A stretch of DNA of 64,000 nucleotides from Geosiphon pyriformis (GCA_016748015.1 JAAOMT010000135.1:929085-993084); one strand, 5' to 3'. Counted from the stretch's first letter, positions 10,898 to 21,584 are shown. Notes: a model not told the origin generated them from the sequence alone. Numbers and translations are program-made.

Positions 10898-11567
10898 AAG
10901 ATTGAGCTCCATCAAAATTGAAGTTAATTTTTTCATTAATTTCTATATTACTATAATAATCTAATACTATATTATTAATTTGTTGTTGTAAATTTTGAAA
11001 TTGTAAATTGGTTAATTGTCCAATGCTATTAATTGTTATAAAATTCATAATTAGATCCAATAGTACTTTGTAACAGTTTTCGAAAGCCTTAAAAATTCTG
11101 TAAACAGCTTTTATATAAAGTATATTGTTGGTTTTTCTAATAAAACTTTCCAATTGTTGTATCATTGTTTTGCTAAATATTTTGACTGAATTTTTTGAGT
11201 ATAATGTTTGTATGTTTAATTGTTTTCCCAATTGGTAATAACAATAATTAATGGAGAATTTTTCCTTTAGCTGTTCAAATATACTTGGTGTTAATTCTAT
11301 TATGTTCATTTCTTCTGTTATCAATGTATTGTTCAATGTTATTCCTAAATTTTTAATGGTTTTGTCGATAAAGCTGTTACTGTTTTTGGCAATAGTAGTA
11401 TATGGTATAAAACTAGGTTTCTCATTTATTGTAAAATTTGGTATTATTTTTCTTTTATATGATATCTCAGAACTATTGATTGTAATTTCCAAATCTGAAT
11501 TTGATTGTTGTAAGCTTTGACATAGTTGTTGAGTTAACTTACTAATGTTTTCTGGAATATATGTCAT
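10896..11567 (-). CDS. Extra ORF of element B downstream of integrase (unrecognised)
   Basis: An uninterrupted 223-codon ORF, notable because every other frame of the element is broken. The product is rich in Ile, Asn, Gln, Lys and Leu, with helix-forming stretches and no obvious signal peptide, membrane span or cysteine cluster. The stop codon abuts the polypurine tract. Retroelements can carry env-like or accessory ORFs at this position; nothing here resembles an envelope protein. Element A keeps a similar end just before its own polypurine tract (ENFNRAQY against NFNFDGAQS), so the ORF may be common to both families. Function unknown. Confidence 0.55.
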   Translation of the reverse strand: MTYIPENISKLTQQLCQSLQQSNSDLEITINSSEISYKRKIIPNFTINEKPSFIPYTTIAKNSNSFIDKTIKNLGITLNNTLITEEMNIIELTPSIFEQLKEKFSINYCYYQLGKQLNIQTLYSKNSVKIFSKTMIQQLESFIRKTNNILYIKAVYRIFKAFENCYKVLLDLIMNFITINSIGQLTNLQFQNLQQQINNIVLDYYSNIEINEKINFNFDGAQS

Positions 11568-12016
11568 TGTTTTAATTTTTGACTGCTTTTTTGGGCTCTT
11601 TTGTATGCATTTTTATGCTTTGTTAATTGTTTCTTGGTGTAATTTAAGATTAATTATCTTTTTATATAATGTTCAATTAAAATTACTGGTTCTAAATTTT
11701 GTGGAATCTGATCTGGTGATACTAGTAGTATTTGTGTTTTAATTCTAAGTGTTTGTGTTATTATTACTGATTTGTTGTAATATAATTTCAGCTGGTTGCC
11801 ATGTGCTGCTTTTCTTAAAATTTTCTCATTTAGTCTTAACTTGTATGCTCTATTGTCAAGTATTTCATGAATATAGAATAGTCTATCCCACTTGTGATCA
11901 AACTTTTCACTTCATTGCTTTTCTGTTTTGGTATAATACAACAATACTTTGTCTCCTATTTTATAGCTAATTATATTATCTGGTAACTAGTTATTATGTC
12001 TTACTTTTTGTTGTGT

Positions 12017-12800
12017 TTATGACTGTTCAAAATTTTGAGTTGTTTTTCTTCTTTTGTTTTCCAAAATTTCCATTAACTCATATGTTCTTCTAAGTATTGT
12101 TTCATGGAATGTTGTTTCTGTAATAATTTTATTTGAATAAGTTGGAATAGTAAGTTTAATTGGTAATATGGCCTTTCTTTTATAAACCAATTCAAATGGT
12201 GTGAATTTTATAGTATCTTGTTTTAATGTTCTATATGCTAATAAAACTGCTGGTATGAACAAATTCCATTTTTTTTCATGTTCATTGCTAATTTTGGTTA
12301 ATGCTTCACATAGTATATGGTTAATCCATTTGTTTGGAGGTGGTATAGTAATAATAATGGTTGTTTAATTCCAAATCTTTGGCTGAGCTTATTTAATGTA
12401 CTGTTTACAAAATATGTTCCTTGATCTAACAACAATTCTTGTAGACATCTATGGCAGCAAATTAAATCTTCATGTACAAAGTGGGCTATGGATATAGCAT
12501 CAGCTGTTTAAATGGCTCTGGCTTTTGATCATTTAGTGAAGTAATCTACTGCTATTGTAATATAATAATTGTTTCTTACTGTTATTGGTAATAGTCCAAC
12601 TAAATCAATTCCAATTCTATCAAATAGTTGTCCAACTTTTATGGGTCTTAGTGGTTCTGTTGTTTTTGTTCTTTCTTTTTGTTGGCACAAGTCACAATTT
12701 CTTATGTATTGGATAATATTTGAGTGTATTTTTGGCCAATAATAACGACTAGTTGTATGTTAAATAGTTGCTTCTTTTTCAAAGTGGTCTGAATAGATAT
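12017..12800 (-). pseudogene. Element B integrase (broken)
   Basis: On the minus strand an HHCC-like zinc region (RYYWP, then CDLCQQ) lies near 12690-12770. It is followed by the catalytic core with FDRIGIDLVG (first Asp, about 12620-12650) and LLLDQGTYFVN (second Asp, about 12395-12430). The third acidic residue lies in a region disturbed by a frame change, and several stops are present. The 3' piece to 12017 keeps an open frame (NKFIPAVLLAYRTLKQD-type end of the core). Integrase would insert the cDNA and make the 4-bp duplications seen here. Some stops fit TGG or CAA changed by C:G to T:A transitions. Confidence 0.8.
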
Positions 12801-13146
12801 CCAAGTGCATATTAAATAAGATGGTTTTTTTTTATTTTTGGTTATAACTCTCAATGAATTATCTGGATTTTGTTAATTCTGGTAATAAAATATGTGGTTT
12901 TGAACAAAATAATGTTTTAATAATTTTTGAAACTTAATTAGTTTTTTTATCAGTGTGTTTTCATCTAGCTGTAGTGTTTTCAAGTATTGGCTAAGATTTT
13001 TGTAAAGATAATTGTCCATTGTTTATGAATTGGTTGTTGTTTAATGGTTTTTATGTGTATCTCATTTGCAACAAACAGTCAGCATTGGCATTTTTGGTAC
13101 CTTTTTTGTATTTGATGATATAATTATATGGTGCTAATATTTGTGA

Positions 13147-13497
13147 CTATCTGGCATATTTTTTTTTCAGTGCTTTTTTGTTATTTAACCAGACCAGACC
13201 TCTATAATTTGTGGTAATATCAAAGAGTTTGTACTGTAAATATGTGTTAAAGTGAACACAACTCCAGACTACTGTTAAGCATTCTAGTTCATGTGCTGCA
13301 TAGTTTTGCTCTGTCATATTAAGACTTCTACTGACATAAACAATTATATGTTCTCTTTCATTATTATCTTTTTGTAAAAGAATGGCTCCAAGTCCAGTTT
13401 TAGAGACATCTGTGGCCAAAATGAATTTCTTGTTGAAATCCGAATAGATTATTATTGGTAATTCAATAAGCTTTTTGCTGTGTTTCAATTCATTCAA
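13147..13497 (-). pseudogene. Element B RNase H domain
   Basis: 116-codon open segment of the polyprotein. It shows FILATDVSKTGLGAILLQKD with the first catalytic Asp, VYVSRSLNMTEQNYAAHELE with the catalytic Glu, and a following ITTNYRGLVWL. It would degrade the RNA template during cDNA synthesis. It lies directly after reverse transcriptase and before the integrase zinc region, as in Ty3/gypsy pol. The start Met is only the first Met of the open segment, not a translation start. Confidence 0.85.
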
Positions 13498-13499
13498 AT

Positions 13500-14480
13500 T
13501 TCACATTTTTGGATAGTAGATAATTAAGAAGTTTGGTGATGTTTGAAAAGTTTTCTACAAAGTGGTGATAATAAGATGCAAGTTCTAAAAAGCTTCTAAT
13601 TTATAAAACATTTCAAGATACTGGAAAATTTTTCACTTTGTCTATTTTTAATGGATCTGGTTTTATTCCATTTTTTCCAACTACGTGTTCTAAAAATACT
13701 AGCTCATTTTTCTCAAAGAAACATTTTTTTAAATTTAATTTAAGTTTAGCATATCTCAATCTCTCAAAAAATTATTGTAAATATTGGAGATAATCTGCAA
13801 ATTTTGGCAAGAAAACATTTGTATTATCTAAGTAAACAACAACAAATTACCACAGAATTTCAGAGTAAATTATGTCTATTAGTCTTTGAAATATTACAGG
13901 AGTGTTTGTCAATCCAAATAGCATTACATTGAACTCATAATTGCTATTTTGTGTTGTGAATGCTGTTTTATGTCTGTCTTTTGGGTCTATTTCTACTTGT
14001 CAGTATCCACTGGTCAAGTTAAGTGTAGAAAACCATTTTGCTCTTCCAAAAATGTCAAAGATTTCGTCAATTAATAGTATTGGGTATAAGTCTTTGGTTG
14101 TTTTGCTGTTTAGTTTGTGATAATTGATGCAAAATCTAATTTTTCTGTTCTTTTTTCTTACTAAAACAACTAATGAGAATCATGGGCTCATTGATGATTG
14201 AATTATTCCTTTTTCCAACATGCTTTGAACTTTTTTTCTGATAAAATTATGCTCTATTGATGGAACACAGTAAGTGTATTGTTTTTTAGATCTGGTGTCC
14301 CCAGTGGGGATTTGGTATTAAACCAAGTTGGTTCTTCCAAATTCGCCATTTTATGAAAATATATCAGAGTATTTTAAAATTAATGCTTTTAATTGTCATT
14401 GTTGGTCCAGATCTATTGTTCCAATGTTTAATTTGGCCAATTTTTCTGGTGTAAATTGATAGCATTCCAATGGTTGTTGT
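13500..14480 (-). pseudogene. Element B reverse transcriptase (broken)
   Basis: Recognisable in pieces on the minus strand: SSMSP at about 14180-14200, then FCINYHKLN, then FQRLIDIIYSEI. The catalytic box reads YLDN at 13823-13834 instead of the usual YxDD, so the second aspartate is lost through a G to A change. The frame is interrupted by several stops, two of them at positions where a Trp is expected. Downstream, FFEKNELVFLEHVVGKNGI is the typical connection towards RNase H. Inactive. Confidence 0.85.
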
Positions 14481-14788
14481 CAATTTATTGAAGTGAGTTT
14501 ACAGTAAAAAGCGATTTCTAGTAAATTTGGAATTTTTTGTGGTGTTGATGCATTTTCTAGCTTCATTTCAAGGTATCCCATAATGGTGTTTTTTGGAATA
14601 TATATGAGCTCTTCTGTGGTATTCGTGATAGGAATTTTTATCCATTGTGTTTTGTCAGCTGGAATAAAAAGGTTAGTAAGTTCTATAGAAAACTGTTGGC
14701 AAGTTTCTGGGTGGGGCTCAAATATTAGATTTATATCTTTTATTGTCCTTTTTATTTTAATTTCTGATTTTCCATAAGACATGAGCAT
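14480..14788 (-). pseudogene. Element B polyprotein segment between dUTPase-like domain and RT
   Basis: 102-codon open segment in the same frame as the protease and dUTPase-like segments. It contains FEPHPETCQQFSIELTNLF and TNTTEELIYIPKNTIMGYL, which I associate with the region just before reverse transcriptase in related fungal gypsy polyproteins. The pattern of short beta strands suggests a small barrel-like domain, but its function is not known to me. A stop separates it from the dUTPase-like segment. Confidence 0.6.
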
Positions 14789-14794
14789 GATTGA

Positions 14795-15187
14795 CTACTT
14801 AGTTTTAATTAATTTGCCTTTTTCTTCTATTGTTTCAGCAAAATTTGCTTTAATTTCTTTTCTTGTTGATCCAAAACTAAAAGTTCCTTTCGTTGTTTGT
14901 ATCAATTCTTCATGATTTTCTATTGGCACAAATTTCCCAATTTTTACCAATGGTAAAAAAATTGCTTGTGCAATCTTTTCCTTAGATTCAATGGTATAAA
15001 GTTTTTTTGAATTGTTTTGTAGTAAAACCATCAAATTTCCAGTGTATCCAGAGTCAATTACTCTTCCTTGAATGCTTATTCTTTTTTTTGCGAGGCTTGA
15101 TTGTGATGCTATTTGAATCATTATTCCTAGCAGAATTTCAACCACTATTTTCAAGTCAATTTTAGTAATGCTCCTGGGTAATAACAT
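14795..15187 (-). pseudogene. dUTPase-like domain in element B pol
   Basis: 130-codon open segment showing the five trimeric-dUTPase motifs in order. Motif 1-like: LPRSITKIDL. Motif 2-like: IASQSSLAKK. Motif 3: GRVIDSGYTGNLMVLLQN, keeping the catalytic Asp and the uracil-stacking Tyr. Motif 4-like: SKEKIAQAIF. Motif 5: KGTFSFGST. A dUTPase hydrolyses dUTP and so limits uracil in newly made cDNA. It sits between protease and reverse transcriptase, in the same frame as both the protease and the following segment. The domain looks less damaged than RT or integrase. The call is from motif order; a structure search would settle it. Confidence 0.75.
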
Positions 15188-15666
15188 TGTGGATTGGTTT
15201 TCTGGATAACATAGATTAAATTTGGTGTCAGTTGGATGAACTTTTTTGGGTATTATCCCTAAGTGCCCATTGTCAAAGTATTAGATGTTGATCTTTTGAT
15301 TTAGATTGGTATAGACTAAAATATTTTCTGACTCAGGACCATTAGGTGAGTTTTGTTGATTTATTGATTGATTTTGGTATTGCTAATTTTCAATTTCCAT
15401 TTTTCTTTCTAAGTTTTTTTTGTATTGACACTCTTCACAGCACTGACTTTAGCACAGGATAAGACAGTCTTCACAAAAATAAGTGTTGATCTGGACAAGA
15501 TACTGTTCCTGTTCTTGGTAAGTGGAACACAGCTGTTGATAATTTTTCTGGAATTTGTCCACTGGGTCAAACATGTTATAGCTGGCAACTTTATCAGCTA
15601 TTTCAGCTGACACTTTCTAACATCGTATTTCTTCAGCAGTTTTTTCTTTTACTTTGGCTTGTGTGG
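15188..15666 (-). pseudogene. Element B polyprotein linker, interrupted
   Basis: Minus-strand translation gives a Gln/Glu-rich, probably coiled segment with a Cys pair (CEECQYKKNLE) and several stops. It continues the Cys/His-rich segment on the other side of the family C solo LTR: the codons on both sides join in frame after removal of 15667-16629. No domain recognised. Confidence 0.5.
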
Positions 15667-16625
15667 TATTATCAGAGGTTTTTGGTCTCTTTTCTTGAAT
15701 GTTGTTAATGTTGATTTGCTGTTAATTCACATTCTCAGGAAGTAGTTGGACCTTTAGTAACTGAATTTATCTTCAAATTATTTCTTATAATTTGAATTGC
15801 TGGGCTTATAAGTGGAATGACCAATTCCTTGCCAGTTACTTTATGTAGTTATATTGTAGTAAATGTCAACTCTTTCCCAGGAATTGCTCATCTGGAAACT
15901 CATTAAAAATGTGTAGTTACTTTGTTGTGAAAGTCAACTCTTTTACAGGAATTTTGTCTGTAGGCTACTCTAATAATTATGATAAGAAAAAAAAAGAAAA
16001 ATAAAAGAAATGTAAAAGAAATAGGATTTTATCAAGGGAAACGTTTCTATCCAGGCCTGGAGTCACTAACAGATTACTGAAATTAGTAGCTAATCAATTT
16101 CAAAACATTAGTTGTGTTGAGGGAATTTCAAGTGCAATAATCAAAGGATTTGGGTTTCAAATATTTAATTTTTATTTGAAATATATAAAAGGTAATTTGT
16201 TTTCATTAAGATATCTAAAGTAGGATACTATGAGAAGATACATTTTCTTGAAGAGAAAAGCTCTTTTTTTATACAACTTGTTGTAGTACTAGTCTTTAAA
16301 CTTGCACTTTTCTCTTTTCTACAATTTGGGCAAACTAAAGATATATTTTGGTGAACTACAAGTTATTTCACTGAACTATTTAATTATTTCGGCAAATTTT
16401 CATTAATTTCGGCGAATTTTGACTATGTTAAATGGTTCAGAGTATTGTGTAATTTAATCATCTTAATTTCTAGAGTACAAATTGGATTATTGATTGAGTA
16501 ATGATATTTGATAATTTAATTAAATAATAAGTGATAATTGAAATGATAATGATATATGCTAATTAATAATAGAAATTATAAAGGTAATTTTATGCTAATT
16601 AATAGCTAAAATTCCACTGGTAACA
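15667..16625. repeat. Family C solo LTR, copy 2
   Basis: 959 bp, TATTATCAGAGG to CCACTGGTAACA, alignable end to end with 9367-10345. The flanks are GTGG (15663-15666) and ATGA (16626-16629). They differ at two positions, both G against A, so a mutated 4-bp duplication is plausible but not proven. It interrupts the element B polyprotein, whose frame resumes on the other side. The ends show TG to TA and C to T changes compared with copy 1. Confidence 0.8.
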
Positions 16626-16663
16626 ATGATGTTATATAACTTATCCTCATTATATGGGTAGTG

Positions 16664-17226
16664 CTATAGTCTTCTTAATGCTCTGTTGAATGCTGCTTCA
16701 AACAGCATTTCTCCTCTTACCCAGTTACAAATGAGGATTGTGTATTGGCAAGTTGCATTACACATTCCTTCTTTACCTGGCATGTCAATCCAGTCACATT
16801 CTTTTGGCAACAGTTCTCCACAAATGAGACATGGTTTTTTGTCCCATTTTTCATGTCTTTCTAAGTAACCATATTTTTTTTTGTTATAACAGTTACAATA
16901 GTAGTGGATGGGGTTTTTTGGGTCTTTATCTAATGTACTGCATGCAGTCATGAACGAAAGTTTCTTATTATAAACCAAACATTCTAGTTTTGGTCTGTGT
17001 TGCTAACAGTTTTTTTGTAAACTTACCTGGTTCTATTTGGATCTTTCTTTGCTTCTCCAAGTTGATATGGCCAGTAGTCTTGTTTTTTGGTCATCAGCCC
17101 ACAAGAGCTGATAAGTTTTGATGGCTGGTAGGGCTGAATTTTTCTCAAATTTGAAGGTGGGTCTTTGTTTAGTACTGGGTTTTTGGAAGTGGCCACATGT
17201 GGCTGGAATTCTGGCATGATAGCCAT
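16664..17226 (-). pseudogene. Element B Cys/His-rich polyprotein segment
   Basis: Two open pieces. The one at 16978-16664 has HYYCNCYNKKKYGY, KKPCLICGELLP and GMCNATCQYTIL, that is, CxC, CxxC and CxxxC groups that could bind zinc, followed by FEAAFNRALRRL. I know this segment from polyproteins of related fungal gypsy elements but not its function. The piece at 17226-17023 is Pro/Lys-rich and in another frame, which indicates an indel. It ends next to the family C insertion. Confidence 0.55.
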
Positions 17227-17311
17227 TATAGCTGATAAGAAGCTCTTGGGTGGTTCAGTCTAATGTGGTGTTGGCTTTTATTAGCCAGTCATTCTTTACT
17301 AACACTTGATA

Positions 17312-17860
17312 TTATGTAACATCTGTTATTAATACTTTTGTAAGTATTATTATGCCATTAATTTCAAAAGGGAATGTGTTGATTTTGCCATGAGGCAGCT
17401 TGGTACTTTCATCGACTATTATAATTTGGAATATTATGGTGTAATCAACTTTGAAACCTAGTTGGTTTACTAGTTGAAGTGTCACAATACTTCCGGCAAA
17501 TCCACTATCTAAGATGAGTTTAATTGGCATGTTGTTTATTTTTGCTTCTATGTATATAGCAGTAATTGGGCATTTCTCATCTAATGCTGTTTCACTAAAC
17601 ATAGCTTTTTTTTCCTCTAATTCAAAAAAAAAAATAGCTATAAGACTGCTATCTTTTGTGATAACAGCTGGTGGTATTGTTTGGATCAAGTTCTGACTAT
17701 TGGTAATATTTTCAGTTCCAGGTACATTACTATTTATATTTTCGAGATTTAAGTTTTCTGATATATTAAGATAAGTTGGCTGAAAATTTGGATAGTTTGA
17801 GTAGTTTGTGTTTGTTTGCTGATTAGGTCCTATGTGATTAGAATTTCTAGTAATAATCAC
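17312..17860 (-). pseudogene. Element B aspartic protease
   Basis: 182-codon open segment. After an Asn-rich linker of about 70 residues comes a retropepsin-like domain with the catalytic triplet in LILDSGFAGSIVTLQLVNQL (DSG at about residues 117-119) and a later FEINGIIILTKVLITDV strand. It would cut the polyprotein. The frame ends at a TAA where the domain would normally continue, and the sequence downstream (NDWLIKA) keeps the family pattern, so a nonsense change truncated it. It overlaps the end of the gag frame by 14 bases in another frame, from either a frameshift site or an indel. Confidence 0.85.
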
Positions 17861-18049
17861 GTTTTGACCTAATACTGGCTGGCTTCAAAACTCTGGATGC
17901 CAGTTTGGATTTGGAATCACTGGTCATTGCTGATAAGTTTCTTGATTTTGGTATGTAGTGGGGTATTGATGTAGTATTGGCATGTATTGATTTTTGAGCA
18001 TTTGGAAGGAGCATGTAATAATTATTTTTGCATGCCTTTTGCATCATTC

Positions 18050-19703
18050 ATGTTTAATATTGGCCAATTAAATATCCTATGCATTTGCAAAAATGGCAGA
18101 TGCATGTTTCTGTTCTGAAGTCTTAACACAACAAGCAATTATTTTGGCTGCCGCTAAATTCCTGGTTGCATCTTTGAGGTGTTTGGTATGTGTTATTTCT
18201 TTCTGGGTCTAAGATGAGGTAACTTTCTATTTTCTTAGAGAGTTCCTCCCCTAATTGTGTTACTCTCTTTTCTAATGTTTCTGTCTTGTTTTTTTTTATT
18301 ATTATGTTAATTATTTGACTATGGTTAGCTTTTTTCTCAGCCAATTCAAGAGCTTTGGCAAGTATAATGGCTTCTGGTAAGGAATTAGGGTGGGCAGAAC
18401 ATACTTTTCCTAAAATGCTGCTTTTTAATCCTCTAATAAATTGATTTAAAACCTGAGGATCAGTATAGTATCCTTGCTTAATCACTTTAATCTGATGGCA
18501 AATTTGATTGAATTGAGCAAAGTATTGGGTAACAGTTTTACCTGTATCTTGCTTGATAGTATTAAATTCATTTTGCAGTTGGATTATAACATTTGGGTCG
18601 CTAAAATACTCCAAGAGTGTATCTTTAAATTTGGCAAAGCTTGTGAGTTTTGTTTTTAAGCTTTGATACCATGAGTCAGCAGTGTTTTTCAGGAAGAAAG
18701 ATAATGTTTAGATTACTCTTTGATCATTCCAGTTATTTGCTTGAATGGCTTTTTGTGCTTCTCTGAGCCATATGTGTATGTCTGTTTTTTCTTCTTTTCC
18801 TGAAAAATCTGTTAATTATGCAATATAAAATGTGGCCATTTTGTCATTGTTTCCTGCTGGTAGGTTTATTGATCTAAGAAGAGATGGGATGATATTTCCT
18901 TGAGCATTCCTAAAGATGGCTTCTCTTATATCTAGTTTTTTTTTTTGATCATGAGTTTTTTGGTTTCTGAATTGGCTGCTTGTTCCAGTGACCAGTCTTG
19001 TGCTTGTTTTTTCACTGGTTTCTTTGGATTTTGATTTAGACTCCTCTTCACAGTTTTCAAACCCTGCTCCAAATTTTGGTTGAAAAAAGGGTTTTTGGAA
19101 TAGTAATGAATATTCTCCTGTTATTGGTATATTTCCCCAATCACATTGTTTAAGTTTATTAGTATAATTAGGAGTTCTCGGTATTTGTGAGGTTGATGTG
19201 AATGATGATGCAGCTCCTAATAAGAGTTGGATTTTATTATCTGGGGAAAAATGGTAAGATCTTTCTTCTGGCAAATGAAGACATTGTTTCTTTACTAATT
19301 GCACAACGTTTTTCTTGGGTGTTTGGGTGGGTGTTTCTAATTTTTACTGATTTTCTTCATGATTAATTTCTGGATTGTGGACACATTCTCTGGTGTTCTT
19401 TGTGGATATTGAATAATTTTCATTGGCATATTGCTTAATTTCATAATGAATTTGAACAATAGTCACAGCTAATGCTGTTGTTTCTTTTGTAGTAAATTAA
19501 GATAATTCCCTATATAATTAATGTTTTGCATCATTTGGTTCTTCTTTCCTTCTTATGTGATAATTTATTTTGGTATTAATGTAATAGGTGAGAGCATTTT
19601 CAGCTGGACAATACTCTTTTGGTAATCCAAAATCACTTTGATGTTGTAAATAAAAGACACAACAGAATTCAACAACAGTAAGATTAGGAGTTTTTGTTGC
19701 CAC
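18050..19703 (-). pseudogene. Element B gag with zinc knuckle (nonsense mutations)
   Basis: A single frame runs from about 19703 to 17847, broken by stops. It contains a retrotransposon gag core: HIWLREAQKAI, NNWND, FLKNTADSWYQSL, then FKDTLLEYFSDPN, QLQNEFNTIKQDTGKTVTQY and LNQFIRGLKSSI. A degraded CCHC zinc knuckle follows at about 18060-18110 (CHFCK then IGYLIGQY, with His and the last Cys replaced by Tyr). At least two of the stops (before LTDFSGKEE and before TLSFFLK) are TAA where Gln is expected. Gag would form the particle and package RNA. The proposed start at 19703 is the first Met after the primer-binding site. Confidence 0.85.
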
Positions 19704-19766
19704 TTTTGTTTCTTCTTTTTTAGCAATGAATTATTGCTAATTATTATTTTCTTTTTAATTTTTTTT

Positions 19767-19785
19767 CCTCATAGGGTTCACCAAA
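19767..19785 (-). other. Candidate primer-binding site of element B
   Basis: On the minus strand, two bases after the 5' LTR comes TGGTGAACCCTATGAGG. It starts with TGG as expected for pairing to a tRNA CCA end. I did not identify the tRNA. Confidence 0.55.
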
Positions 19786-20577
19786 TATTACAGAAGTGTT
19801 TTCTTGATATATTTTAATTGTTGATCTTCTATTTTAATTACAATCAGTTTCTCATGAGTTCTTTTATTTTATGTGTTAAATATTAATAATGATATACTAA
19901 AAGTTTTCTCTTAATGTTGTGATGTAAGTCTTTCCTTTAATTTTAGTTGTCTTTGTATGTTGTGTACTCTTTCCCAGAGGCTAATCTGAAATCTACTCAC
20001 TGTTTGGGGTTTTCTCTGAGGCTATTCTTACAATTGCCTAATGTGTTTCTTTAATCTAAAAACATGGAATATTAATGGCCTTTTCATGATTTTTCTAAGT
20101 ATATAATAAAGCTTTTTTAATTTAATTAGTAATCACGTGAATAATTTTGATCAGAGATTATTCTTTCAAAGGGTTCAAAAATGGAATAATAGTTTTATTC
20201 ACTAGAAAGGGTATGTGAATTCTAATGTTAATCTCATAATTGTGATATTTATTCAATTTATTATTTTTATTAATTTTTTTTGAATAAGATTTTATTTAGA
20301 TATTTGTTGCTTCAAGTTGAAACTTGTTTTTCTTCATCATTAAAAACTATTGTATATATATATAATTATTGTTTTACAAAATAATGTCTTGTAATATTCT
20401 ATTTCCGTTATTTCTAAATAGTGCTTGCTGCTATTGTAAAATAGTGCTTATTGCTATTGTATGATAGTACTTGCTGCTATTTGTAAATTATTTCTTTTTA
20501 TAAATTGTTGCTGTGCTATTTTATGATTGGCTAATTTATATTATTTATAATTCCTATTAAATTCTTGAACTGTAACA
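19786..20577 (-). repeat. Element B 5' LTR
   Basis: 792 bp, starting TATTACAGAAG (TG changed to TA) and ending ACTGTAACA on the plus strand. Uninterrupted partner of 9085-10882; it shows the empty site for the family C insertion. Confidence 0.9.
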
Positions 20578-20581
20578 ATGT

Positions 20582-21245
20582 TATTTTCTACATCTATTGT
20601 TAAATTGAAAGTTAAAGATAAAATATTGTTATAAAAAATCTTTAGAAAATCATAAATTTGTTCTTTTAAACTTAAAAAATTCTTAAAATCTTCCTCAAAT
20701 TCCTTAAATTCTGTTAAAAAAACTTTTGCAAGATGCTTAGTTAATAGTTCATAAAACTTAATTAATATTTGTTTATAAGTTGAAAATGCAATTTTGAAAT
20801 GAGGGTTTTTAATGCATTTAGGATTTTTCTTAATATATTGATTAAATAGTTGATCTATAATGAAAAATAAATCTTTATAGTAAACTGATATTAGTTTATA
20901 AGCTGCAAATTTTTGAATAAAGTCTGTTTTAGTAGATTTAGATTTTTTAAATTTATTAAATTTTTGAACAATTTTATTATAATTGTGACAAATTTTATAT
21001 TTAAAAAAAGAACCAAAATAATTACTGAAAATCTTTGATTCTTTTTCACTTAAGTGAAATATTGATTTGAAAAGAAATTCACAATTATAGATTGATTCTT
21101 TACTTTTTATTTTAAGAAATAATGTTCTTTTATATTTAAGTTCTGTCAATTTAACAATATCATAAATAGTGTTTTTTGTTTTATTTAAGGTCATATAAGA
21201 ATTTGATTTACAATCTAAAATATTATTATTATCATAATTTGACAA
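20582..21245 (-). pseudogene. 5' part of element A coding region (unrecognised)
   Basis: Open frame of about 222 codons from an ATG at 21245 up to the element B insertion; the apparent last 12 codons (20541-20577) come from the inserted LTR. The product is Lys/Phe/Ile/Asn-rich, with likely helices and no recognised domain. Removal of element B joins it in frame with 9084 downwards. It starts immediately beside the broken end of the element A 5' LTR, so the true start may have been lost. Function unknown; see the helicase remnant downstream. Confidence 0.45.
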
Positions 21246-21584
21246 GTCATAAAATACTATTGTATAAAGAGATAATTATAGAATTGAAACTAAAGGTTCT
21301 AAGCTAAGAATTCTGTCTTTCTGCTTTTAACACTACTACTATATATACATAAATTCTATTATATAAAATTCCTTAAATTCTTCAATTTTCTAGCCAAAAA
21401 TTCTGGAATTCCTTGTAAAAAATTCTGGAATTCTTGGATCTTGTAATTCTTTATATAAGAATTTTGTAATTCTAGAATTTTGCAATTCTTTCAAAAAAAA
21501 TTCTGAAATTATACTTTTACTACATTTTATTCTGATTGGTTAATTTATGTACTAATATATAATTCTTATATTCTATGAGTAACA
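21246..21584 (-). repeat. Partial element A 5' LTR
   Basis: Aligns with 6905-7179, the U3-like part of the left LTR in element orientation, and ends GAGTAACA next to ATAT. The rest of the LTR is missing at the junction with the coding region. Confidence 0.75.

Larger units (their letters stand above)
9085..20577 (-). mobile_element. Element B: Ty3/gypsy retrotransposon with dUTPase-like domain
   Basis: An 11.5-kb insertion flanked by a perfect 4-bp duplication ATGT (9081-9084 and 20578-20581). LTRs lie at 9085-10882 (3', itself interrupted) and 19786-20577 (5'). Minus-strand order: primer-binding site, gag with zinc knuckle, aspartic protease, a Cys/His-rich section, dUTPase-like domain, reverse transcriptase, RNase H, integrase, an extra ORF, polypurine tract. 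RT before integrase places it in Ty3/gypsy. Gag-pol carries many stops and an altered RT catalytic box, so it is not autonomous. Two family C solo LTRs sit inside it (9367-10345 and 15667-16625). Confidence 0.9.
6351..21584 (-). mobile_element. Element A: LTR-bounded element with helicase cargo, split by element B
   Basis: Left LTR 6351-7179, partial right LTR 21246-21584, flanked by the 4-bp direct repeat ATAT at 6347-6350 and 21585-21588. The minus orientation follows from the polypurine tract inside the left LTR. After removing element B (9085-20577 plus one ATGT copy), the interior is about 2.5 kb. It carries a 5' coding stretch (20582-21245 joined to 9084 and below) and an SF2 helicase-like region (about 7550-8600). 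I see no gag, protease, reverse transcriptase or integrase. The 5' LTR is cut short and the primer-binding site is missing, so the copy is a deletion derivative. The duplication is AT-only, which weakens it as evidence; the shared LTR sequence is the main support. Confidence 0.7.

Noticed and set aside
11251-11970. Plus-strand hydrophobic ORFs
   Set aside because: Antisense shadows of the element B accessory ORF and of AT-rich sequence next to it.
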